A stretch of 64,000 nt of DNA, from positions 417,501 to 481,500 of the forward strand of contig NC_134027.1 in assembly GCF_964204645.1 (NCBI RefSeq). Direction: 5' to 3'. Below are positions 31,713 to 43,700 of this stretch, piece after piece. This DNA comes from Tubulanus polymorphus (taxonomy: Eukaryota > Nemertea > Palaeonemertea > Tubulaniformes > Tubulanidae). The notes beneath the pieces are model-generated. The model saw only the letters and a list, made by a program, of their open reading frames with translations, was not told the origin of the DNA and searched no databases. A program made the position numbers and the translations under genes. Numbering within the stretch: the first letter of the stretch is position 1; each line of letters opens with the position of its first letter.

Positions 31713-34700
31713 GCAGCAACAGCAACAAAAATTTGATATTTCTATGTCTGGGATTGACGTAAGTTATCGTAAACGCCTGTTTGAAGTCATCATTCTTGAG
31801 CTTGAAACCGAAATTTATATATATAGAATATTAAACCCTGCTTCTGCTACTGACAGGTAATGTCCGTCATACATTACTGCATCGTCAAATCTATACCAGG
31901 GTGCACCCAGCCTGATCGTTCGCATCATCACATGCAAAGGGCTGATTATTTTGGAACCCAGTTTTTATCAGCTGGAACATTCTGCACATTCGACCATATT
32001 GATTGATAGCCCGTTATAGACGAGTGGAGAAAAACTGGAAAACCAGTTCAATGTTACCTCATGGTAAACATAAGGGAATTTCAATGAGTTTAACTCACAT
32101 TTACAGAGTTTTAACGAGGTTAGACTGAATTAACCATTATTCCATCAATGGTGTGTTCTGTCCATCAAGGCTCCTCAGACGCACCGAGCAGTCAAATGCA
32201 GCAGTAGCGCGAGGGTCGGGTGTTCTCGTGTGGGCAGACGGTCCGAACCCCAAAACCATTTACTTACACTATACAAATCAGATCAGGTTTTTAACATTGT
32301 CTTTGATTGTATTTTCAGTTTCTGCCGACAACGCCGCCAAGCGGTACTTCTACGCCGGTAAGTGATAACTATTTTCTAATAAATCACGCTTATTTCAATT
32401 TGTAATTTGAAAATAGAGGGCAGTAGCTGTTTTGCATAAATTATGCTAATTAGGAATAAAATCAAATTCGATTAAGTCTCATCATCGTAGAAGTCATATA
32501 TTAATGATGCTATCTCTACAGTTGTCATTTAAATTAAGTGTTATATTTACTACTTAATTTGCTTCATGACCCAAAAGCCTCTACTATATAACTACTGGTT
32601 TTGTTCTAATCTTGGAGAATTTGCTGCAAAATTAACTTATCATTCGTTAATCAGTTTTTATCGAAAACCCGAATCAGTGATACATGCATTCATGAATATC
32701 CATCTAATATTTTGTTTTATTTTATCTTTACAGGATTTATCACCGATACAGCACGTGGACGTAAGACATTAAACATTGATCTTGAATTTTAAGTTCAAAC
32801 TAATTTATTTTTTATCTCACTCGGGACTATAGTTATTGCGTTCACTTTGCGTCCAGTTGTCTCGGCTAGTTTTTGATTTATCGTGTTGATAATTGGTTTA
32901 TATACTCAAACTACTCAAACTCAAAATATTGGCACAATTGGAATTAAGATGGCGGACTTGTATGACCATTTTTTTCCCCGGCAAAATCAGCGCTTTAGGA
33001 TCAATTCTGTTGTTGTTATATTACATTGAAATCAGAGTTTAATATATATCAGTATAGAGCAGGTTTTTGCTCTAGTTATAAATAAAGTTATAAATAATCT
33101 CATGACATGTTCTGTATATGTGTAGTGAGTTTCAATGTCTTTGGTTCCTTTTAAACCAGGGGGAGTTAAATTTGAAAATGTCAGATCGTCGAGCATTTCA
33201 GACCACTTCCAAAGTGGGTCCCTGCACCCCTAGTTATACCGTTAATATTTTAATAATACATTAATATTTTTATTTGATAGAATATATTGATATACCATAC
33301 ATTGATATCGGTCTTGTAATTGGATCAACAACCATGAGATCAAAACACAGCAAATATGAACCTGCTGTGAATCAATAGATTTGTGATAAATGTAATGAAA
33401 TTGTTATTTTTCATATTGACTTTTTGAGTTAAGGGTCTGTTGTATAAGAGTATTTGGTCTCGCGTGTCAATGTATGATATCAATCTGTTGTATTTCCTCG
33501 TTCCAATGTTTAAAAGGTGTTCGTCACCTTATATTAATATCCTCCGTGTTTAAAAACCTGTGCGTATTACTTTTACCGTTAGATGGCGCCATAAGTGTGA
33601 TATTTGATATATGGGATACCCGCAAAACCAGCTATTCCACCAGATGGCGCAACGAGTAGTAGGTCGTTCGTTGTCAAAATTAGTTCATTTTCGATGAACT
33701 TTGAACTGGTTTGAAGAAGAAATACTTTCATTCTTCTACTCTGATATCGGTTTAGTTTTCATTAATAATTGATTCATTTAAGAGAACAATTCATTCAGAT
33801 TTAATTGAAATGTACAAGAAAATCGAACGCAGACGACCAACTATTTACTAGCGACACCTGGTGGATCCTCGCCTGCCATAAGTGGAATCCTCGATTGCCA
33901 CAGTAAGACTGCGGGTATCCCATTGTTTGGCGTGTGATAAAGTAAAGTTAGAAAACGAATGTTTAACTTTGTTGTGAAATGAAAGCGTTTTGGAGATTTT
34001 TAAACCGATCAAATCAATATTTTGATATTATGCTTGAAACCCTTCCCACTCATATTCTGCTTACTAAGTATATATTCTAGTTTCCGTGGAAATCATGGTG
34101 AGTGGCGCCATCTATACAGTGGAGTTAGCTTTATAAATCGAGTATGATTCGACAAGTGGCTCCATCTATTCCCTAATACTGAAGCGAGGTAACCAGCAGC
34201 GCCCTCATATACAGGAAATGAACGCCTATCAAGTTTAACAATGCACGGTGTATTGACCACAGCGACCGGTGATAATTATATCAATGTTGATTAGCTATTG
34301 CCATAGACAGGTCCGTAGCGTTTGACTGGACCAGAACGGGGCCCCCTAACCAAAACAAATTTTGAAAACGTGCCCAGATAAATTGCCTCTGGGAGATTGA
34401 TTAACGAGGTTTTGATTGAATGAACAAATTTTAATATTTGTAAGTTTAACATTTCTGTTTTTAATTTTTCTTTGTAAGGAACTGAATTTTCGAACCCCCC
34501 TGAACCGCTTCAAGCTACGTTCCTGATATAGTGCTAGCTATACCTGAATACTTTTCTCTTATTGAAATTGTCTAAAAAACCAGCACCTTGAACTAATGAA
34601 CGTCATAATGAAAATGTTTAAAAATTCAACCGTTAATGAATTTGACTAATGTATCTTTTTTATTTTCATTTCTAGCGTCAGTTTGCCTCAGAGGCTGGGT

Positions 34701-37700
34701 CGCCGTCGCTTAATGTAAGTATCAGTGACGCCCTCAATCTCACATGCCTCACTTCCCTCCTAATGTAACCATTTTTATGAAATTCCTCAAGAAAATATAT
34801 ACTGATAATCTTAGAATACACGTTTTTGTACCCAGACCCCTTCATTCTACTGAACTACCGTGTAATCAGTACCTGTTGTGTTCATTTTCTGTTGCATTGA
34901 TTTATATATTATTTCTATTTATAGTTGTCAAACAACAGCAGCAGCAGCAGTGCACCCCTCCCGCCGGAGACGCCTCCCGACCTGCAAGCAAGAAGTAAGT
35001 TCAGTCTTCAAATACAATTTCAACGCATTCAATTTTTTGTATGGCGTTAAAACGGTTAAAGTTGTGACTAGTTTTCATAACTCCGTGACGTCAGGTGTGA
35101 GACAAAATACAATATCATATTTCCATCGAGTACCGGACCCTTTCCTATGTTTTTTGCCAATTTGGATTGAATGATCGCCAGCGGTTTTTCTATACGACCC
35201 GGCTCTGCTGTATTGCATTTAGCCATCCTTTTTCTTGGCGTTTTTTATAAGAAGGTGTTTGATTTTGTCTCTAAGGGATTTAGGAATTTAAGAGACACTT
35301 GTACTCTCTATGCAGTGAGTTTGTTCTGTTTTTGTTCCCTCGTGAATTTTATTTTTGTTTGAATCAAATCAAATCAGTGCATCTTTCTTGAATTGCGTGT
35401 ATGTTATAATATTATGTAAGTTATAACGTTAAAATATCTGTTATATTTAAACCGAATATTTAATTGTTGTATTTTGAATGCGATAATGCCGCTCCCTGCT
35501 AAAGTCCAGCGTCGTCATCGTGAGGGATGCGGTCATCTGTTCGGGCCCTGATTACGTTCTGTGTTCATCCTGTTTGGCTACATCGGGCGTTATATGAGTT
35601 AATCCTTCCTGGACTTGCGGATTGTGGTCGGAAGATCTATGGGTTCGGGCCGAGAAGTCCCAGAAACAGAAAGTACAGTTTCTGTCGATGTACCGATTGA
35701 TGTCTCTATTTCAGAAAGTAACAGCGGTCGCCAGCTGTACTAGCACGGTTGGTTTCCCAACTCCATTCTCTGAGGAGGATCGCTGGTTCTCTAGTGCCGG
35801 TCAGTCACCAGTCAATCAATGGTTCAGCTGGCATCCCAGGGTACTGAACATCCAGTCCGGTCCGGTCCAGGCATCACTGGGAACTGTACATCCAGTCTGG
35901 TCCGGTCCAGGCATCACCGGGTACTGAACATCTGGTCCGGTCCGGCAGCTTTGAGCACCAGTCCATTCCAGACATCACTGGGTACTGAACATTCAGTCCG
36001 GTCCGGTCCAGGCATCACCAGGTACTGAACATCCAGTCCAGTCCGGTCCAGGCATCACTGGGAACTGTACATCCAGTCCGGTCCGGTCCAGGTATCACTG
36101 GCAACTGTACATCCAGTCCGGTCCGGTCCAGGCATCACCGGGTACTGAACATCTGGTCCGGTCCGGCAGCTTCGAGCACCAGTCCATTCCAGGCATCACC
36201 GGGTACTGAACATCCAGTCCGGTCCGGTCCAGGCATCACTGGGAACTGTACATCCAGTCCGGTCCGGTCCAGGCATCACTGGGAACTGTACATCCAGTCC
36301 GGTCCGGTCCAGGCATCACTGGGAACTGTACATCCAGTCTGGTCCGGTCCAGGCATCACTGGGTACTGAACATCCAGTCTGGTCTGGTCCAGGCATCACT
36401 GGGAACTGTACATCCAGTCCGGTCCGGTCCAGGCATCATCAGGTACTGAACATCCGGTCTGGTCCGGTCCAGGCATCACCGGGAACTGAACATCTGGTCC
36501 GGTCCGGTCCAGGCATCACTGGGAACTGTACATCCAGTCTGGTCCGGTCCAGGCATCATCAGGTACTGAACATCCGGTCTGGTCCGGCCAAGGCATCATC
36601 AGGTACTGAACATCCGGTCTGGTCCGGGCGGCCTGGCATCAATGTTTCGAATTTGAAACATAGTTATTATGGCTCTAGGTTTGGTAGAGGGCGCTATTCT
36701 ACCAGACGCAGGAGTAAGGTCACCTTCACTGATATCGAGGATGGATCGAGAGATTATGATTGATTCTGTAGGAACCATCATCATTCATCAGTTCACGTCG
36801 AGGGACTGTTTAGGAAGTTCATGTCTTTCACGTCGAGGGACCGTTTAGGAAGTTCACGTCTTTCACGTCTAGGGACCGTTTAGGAAGTTCACGTCTTTCA
36901 CGTCGAGGGACCGTTTAGGAAGTTCACGTCTTTCACGTCGTGGGACCGTTTAGGAAGTTCACGTCTTTCACGTCGAGGGACCGTTTAGGAAGTTCACGTC
37001 TTTCACGTCGAGGGACCGTTTAGGAAGTTCATGTCTTTCACGTCGAGGGACCGTTTAGGAAGTTCATGTCTTTCACGTTGAGGGACCGTTTAGGAAGTTC
37101 ACGTCTTTTACGTCGAGGGACCGTTTAGGAAGTTCATCTCTTTCACGTCGAGGGACCGTTTAGGAAGTTCACGTCTTTCACGTCGAGGGACCGTTTAGGA
37201 AGTTCATGTCTTTCACGTCGAGGGACCCTTTAGGAAGTTCATGTCTTTCACATCGAGGGACCGTTTAGGAAGTCGTCACAATAATCGGGATTTCCGTGAT
37301 TTCGAAAGTAAGATGTTATTGTCATTGTAAGCTACCGCAGTTACAGGTAAGCCTATTCTTGATTGCCCGGTTAGAAGTTCAGTTATTCGGAATTCTGACT
37401 CTGAATTTCTGAGGGGTAGCATCTGATTTCAACGAGGATCTAGTTCCTGCAGCAATAAGCTTCGGGTTGCCGCTCACAACGGAAGCTCATAACACGGTTA
37501 GCCATGCCTGCAGGGGATATGCTATTTTTTACCCCTCAGCCATAGGACGCAAGGGGTAAAAAATCACTTATGTCCGGACGGGTGGGCTGTTTGTTTTTGA
37601 CATATACAGGTCATCCAAGATGGCCGCCACAGCCATTGCAATGTGTTAAATAGCCATTTGAAGCTTGTTATCGCTCTACAGACTTAAGTTTTTCATTGAT

Positions 37701-40700
37701 TTTCTTGTGACTTGGTTTGTTTGTTTGAGGTGTGAGATGGATGAGCCCTATTATTTTTGACATATATAGGTCATCCAAGATGGCCACCACGGTTGTTTTA
37801 ATGTGAGAAATAGCTATATTTTGGAGCTTGTTTTCCACTGTACAATCTACAGTTTTATACTGATTTTCTTATCACGTGCTATGTGGATTGAAGGCATAAG
37901 GATCGATGAACTCTACTGTGTTTGATGTGTGTAGGCCACCACAGTTATATCAGTGTCTTGAATAGCCGATTTGGAGCTTGTTACTGCTCTAAGATGTAGA
38001 AGCTTAGAGGATTATAATTTTATTCATACTTGTACTGTGGTTTATTTATGGTGGTCAGAGGATGAGCCCTATTACAATTTTGCATTCTCTACTTGACTCA
38101 CTGGTCAAGGGTTAATATCTAGTTTGTTAAATGTGGAGAAACTCGTGCTAAGTCCTCGGCAGGTCCCCATGTCGGTGAATCACCACCACCCCCACCCCCC
38201 GGACTTTGATCTCAATATTTTGCGTGAATCGTCAGCAGTTTCAAGAGAATGGGCTCGATTAGGTGTGGAACAATTGGAATCCTCGAATGCCACAGTCGAA
38301 CCTAGAGTATTAAGAGCTCAATTAGGTTCGTCTTTGCGTCTCTTCTCCGGTTGGAGTGCTCCAGTTTTGACCAAACGGAGGAATATTCGAGAGGTGCAGA
38401 TTCAAGTCAACCATGCGGACTCCGTGAAAGAAGCGTTCTGGTCCAGCTCCAGCTCCGACAGCTGAAGGTTCAGCTCCGGCTCCGACAGCTAAAGGTTCAG
38501 CTCTGGCTCCGGCAGCTCAAGGTCCGGCTCCGGCAGCTCAAGGTCCGGCTCCGGCAGCTCAAGGTCCAGCTCTGGCTCCGGCCGCTCAAGGTTCAGCTCC
38601 GGCTCCAGCTCCGGCCGCTCAAGGTTCAGCCCGAACTCACACAATGCCATCTCAAGCATCTTACTTTCTCAAGCGGCTACTGGTGGTTGGAGAACAAGTG
38701 CACAGCTCCAACATTCTCGTGCCCCTTCTGGTCAGAATAATTCTAATTCATATCACTAAAAGGAGCTCTTCCTCTCGGAGAAACTCAAAATGAATGCTCG
38801 GGGCCAGTGAGAGGTTGTCTGCAGCAGGCAGCCACTGGTCCGTCGGTCCCGGGTCGTATCGCGGAGGCTACTGTCTTCAATTCTGAACACCTCTCGACAT
38901 GCGCCCGAAAGCAGATCAGGAGACACTAATCTCGTCAGCTCTCAAAGATCTGGCCAAAAAGAGAGCAATAGAACCAGTACGCGACGAAGCCACATCCGGC
39001 TGGTTTTCATGAAAATTTATGCTCCTGAAAACCACAGGGCGTCGATGGTCTGTCATTCCTCGAGCGGCACCTGGATATCCCGAGGCTTCCGATGACTAAA
39101 ACAGGGAGGTAATTCAAGGTCTCCGTCGAGGTTAATGGGCGGCTGCATTGGACCTGAAAGATGCATATTTTCAGGTTCCTGTTCACCCGAAATCCTGTCA
39201 ATTTTACAGAATAAAAGTTGAAAGGCTGCCAGTTCCAGTTCAGGTCTCTTCCAATCGGCCTCAGTACAGCCCACGCCCTGGGTATTTACCAGCTTGGGTC
39301 AAGTCCAGAAGGTACATTACAGTCCAGGGCTGGGTTTCATAGATATGGAAGAAAAATAATTCCAGGGAACATTTTGAAATTTGTCAATTATAACCATGGT
39401 TTCTCATTGTTAGTATGGTGGTTGTTACCAAGATTGAGGATTTACCCCTAGGGATAACTTTAAATACTCAGTCTATGAAACCGGGTCCTGGAGTATTTGT
39501 CTGTTGGTTTACCTCGACGACTGGTTACTAGTACCAAACTCGACTATAGAATGTCAGGAGGCGGTGACCGCTGTCGTAGACTTAGTTCACCAGTTCCGGG
39601 TAAACTAAGTAAAATCTCACTGGATGCCGTCCCAACAGTTCACATCTCCGGATCAGCACGGTCTTTCCGTCCATGGCTCGAGTAGCCAAACTTCAAGAAG
39701 CGTAGTTACCACAAACGAGAGGACAGCTAGTTATCGGTGACGCCTGTGGCTAAATGCAATACCGCAGTGCCAGGGATCGTATCTCTGGCTATCTACACAT
39801 TCAGAGAATATTAACTAAAACCATAGGAAAGGGTCAAGCACTACTCCGAAAAAAAACAAATTTTATTTCCAAAAAATTATGATATTATATGGATTGCATG
39901 CTGTGTGGAGAAGTTTTCAAAATTATTTAGGAGCTTATTATAATTTGAATGCATGAATTGAGAGCAATTTGAAATGTGTTGATATCCGAAAGTGTCTCCA
40001 TTGACTTCACTCATTCACCTGATGAAGCTTCTATACATTAGTACCCAAAGCTTGTGTGTCAAATAAACTAGTTACACGTCCTATAAAGTATTACTTGTCT
40101 CGTTATATATTCTAAACCCCAGTTAAAAATTCCAGTAAGTGAGGTTTAGGGAATAGATATTTAAACCTTCAGATGAAACCGATGTGATACAATTCCAGTA
40201 AGTCAGGTTTAGGGAATAGATATTTAAACCTTGAGATGAAACCGATGTGATACAATTCCAGTAAGTCAGGTTTAGGGAATAGATATTTAAACCTTGAGAT
40301 GAAACCGATGTGATACAATTCCAGTAAGTCAGGTTTAGGGAATAGATATTTAAACCTTGAGATGAAACCGATGTGATACAATTCCAGTAAGTCAGGTTTA
40401 GGGAATAGATATTTAAACCTTGAGATGAAACCGATGTGATACAATTCCAGTAAGTCAGGTTTAGGGAATAGATATTTAAACCTTGAGATGATACCGATGT
40501 GATACAATTCCAGTAAGTCAGGTTTAGGGAATAGATATTTAAACCTTCAGATGAAACCGATGTGATACAATTCCAGTAAGTCAGGTTTAGGGAATAGATA
40601 TTTAAACCTTGAGATGAAACCGATGTGATACAATTCCAGTAAGTCAGGTTTAGGGAATAGATGTTTAAACCTTGAGATGAAACCGATGTGATACAATTCC

Positions 40701-43700
40701 AGTAAGTCAGGTTTAGGGAATAGATATTTAAACCTTGAGATGAAACCGATGTGATACAATTCCAGTAAGTCAGGTTTAGGGAATAGATATTTAAACCTTG
40801 AGATGAAACCGATGTGATACAATTCCAGTAAGTCAGGTTTAGGGAATAGATATTTAAACCTTGAGATTAAACCGATGTGATACAATTCCAGTAAGTCAGG
40901 TTTAGGGAATAGATATTTAAACCTTGAGATGAAACCGATGTAATACAATTCCAGTAAGTCAGGTTTAGGGAATAGATATTTAAACCTTGAGATGATACCG
41001 ATGTAATACAATTCCAGTAAGTCAGGTTTAGGGAATAGATATTTAAACCTTCAGATGATACCGATGTGATACAATTCCAGTAAGTCAGGTTTAGGGAATA
41101 GATATTTAAACCTTGAGATGAAACCGATGTGATACAATTCCAGTTAGTCAGGTTTAGGGAATAGATATTTAAACCTTGAGATGAAACCGATGTAATACAA
41201 TTCCAGTAAGTCAGGTTTAGGGAATAGATATTTAAACCTTGAGATGATACCGATGTAATACAATTCCAGTAAGTCAGGTTTAGGGAATAGATATTTAAAC
41301 CTTCAGATGAAACCGATGTGATACAATTCCAGTAAGTCAGGTTTAGGGAATAGATATTTAAACCTTGAGATGAAACCGATGTGATACAATTCCAGTTAGT
41401 CAGGTTTAGGGAATAGATATTTAAACCTTGCGATGATACCGATGTGATACAATCCCAGTAAGTCAGGTTTAGGGAATAGATATTTAAACCTTGAGATGAA
41501 ACCGATGTGATGCAATTCCAGTAAGTCAGGTTTAGGGAATAGATATTTAAACCTTGAGATGAAACCGATGTGATACAATTCCAGTAAGTCAGGTTTAGGG
41601 AATAGATATTTAAACCTTGAGATGAAACCGATGTGATACAATTCCAGTAAGTCAGGTTTAGGGAATAGATATTTAAACCTTCAGATGAAACCGATGTAAT
41701 ACAATTCCAGTAAGTCAGGTTTAGGGAATAGATATTTAAACCTTGAAATGAAACCGATGTGATACAATTCCAGTAAGTCAGGTTTAGGGAATAGATATTT
41801 TAACCTTGAGATGATACCGATGTGATACAATTCCAGTAAGTCAGGTTTAGGGAATAGATATTTAAACCTTGAGATGAAACCGATGTGATACAATTCCAGT
41901 AAGTCAGGTTTAGGGAATAGATATTTAAACCTTCAGATGATACCGATGAATTTAGCAATTTTGAATGAATTAAACCAATATGAGATTTCGATCCTAAGAA
42001 TATTGGAAGCTTGTGTTTAACGTTACTAAATAGTAATATTATATAAAGCTAGAAGGACACGAGGGTATCCATTTTTTTGCCCGATCGCAACGATTAAATT
42101 CGCCGGTGAATTTATACGCCCGATACGAGCGGGTACCGATCTATCTATAAATCGGCCGTCACGGTGATTTCGTCGCCCGCCGACATTAAACATGTTCGAT
42201 ATTTACGCCGGTGTTCGGGTCACTTGTTAATTCGCTCGTCTTGTCGGCAAGCTTAAAAAGATTTAGAAAAAACTACAAATTCTCATTCCTGAATAAACTG
42301 GATTCACCTGGGTTCAGTTTCATGAGACACAGTTCAAACTGCTCTTGAATTTGAGTTTGTAATTAATGTATGTGATTATAATGAATTGTATTTTTGTTTT
42401 ACAGCTTTGGCATTTCGGTTAAGTCGTGCGTTCCGGCGGGAGGAGTTCGTCAGAATATTTCTACCGGAGTGTAAGTAGTTTAAAACTATTTTCATACAAT
42501 ATCATTTAGTGTGACGTGTGTTACTGATTCAGGCACGGATCCAGGAATGTTTCCAAGACAGGGTTCATAAAAATGCTGACTAAAATCTCTAATAATAGCC
42601 GGGGCCTATACGGCATATTTTTTGGCCAAACATAAGGCCTTTTTTTAATAGCATGGTTTGGTTGCTCCCAAAATTTGAAGAAACATAAAATAAAAAAGAA
42701 TTAGAAAAAAAATTTTTTATTCCTGTCTGTGAAACAAACTCAGTGAAAAACCGAGCAAAAAAGATTTTTCACCTCGGCCGAATGAGAATCCAGGATTGAA
42801 CGATGAAACAATTGAAAAACGCGAGGTTCTTTTTTGATCGCAGTGTGCAGAATTCAAACTTTCCAAACTTTTAGACACATGTATATTGCCCTATTGACAG
42901 TTCCCTCTTCCTTCTAAAAGTGATTTTATCTCACTGAGGGAATTTAAAAAAAATTTTCTCTGAAATGATATGGTAGCGTTTTTTTTTTGCTTTAAAAATT
43001 TTTTGGTAGCCGATCAGCGGGGTCACGACCCCTGAAACCCTCCCTGGATCCGCGCCTATGATATCTCCTCAAAATCTAATAAAAACTTTCAATGAATTAA
43101 TGCTGTAATGACGATATGTAGCCATCTGTCTATTTGAATGCATTTGCAAAAAGCCAAAAAGAAATAGTAGCAGAATTTTGGCTAAAAGTTTAGAATACCC
43201 AAATTCAACATTGCTTGCAGCAGACGGAATTTCCGCCATTTTGGTTAACAGGGGATTCCCCCCTCCGGTACTTCCCATGATCAATAGTGTCTATGACGCG
43301 TTGCGTACGGAATGCCATGGAATTCCCTCACATGATTTATGATAATAATGTTTACTTGCATTCTGATTGGTTAAAATCGCGTGTAGTTTGAACGTAGGCA
43401 ATGTTTACATTTGTAACGTCACCGGCGAGTCGCTGACATTAACGTAGTCATTAAGTTAACATTATCTTGCACTGAATGGTGATATCAATCGCATTCATTT
43501 TATAAATATTTTGAATATGAATTTGTTTTTATATATCAACTGCGAGTAACAGTGTTACGCTATTGAGTCTTAAGAGACAGCCTTTATGGACCTTATTGGT
43601 TGTTATAACTCACAAGCTGACTGAGTTAGCATTCTGGATCCGTCAGATTAGTTACTTCTAGAAAATATGTTAGTCACATTTTCTGACTATATTCTGGAAA

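Noticed and set aside
32940-33010. Coding exon suggested by aagatggcggac context, similar to 11,330-11,400
   Set aside because: The shared strings (aagatggcgg, caaatcaacgcttt / aaaatcagcgcttt) point to a dispersed repeat rather than homologous exons.
35718-35792. Exon-like segment between ctatttcag and gtcagt in intron 6
   Set aside because: Joined in the phase required by exon 6 it meets a TAG after a few codons.
40016-40060. Hammerhead ribozyme core (ctgatgaagctt ... aaagctt)
   Set aside because: The conserved GAAAC after stem II is absent and flanking stems do not close.
40169-41893. Minus-strand repeat proteins with a 21-residue period (SRFKYLFPKPDLL)
   Set aside because: They follow from the 63-bp period and end wherever the cttcag variant creates a stop; no promoter, start or splice signal.
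40130-41948. TTTAGGG in each unit, possible telomere-like repeat
   Set aside because: The heptamer occurs once per 63-bp unit and is not itself tandem.
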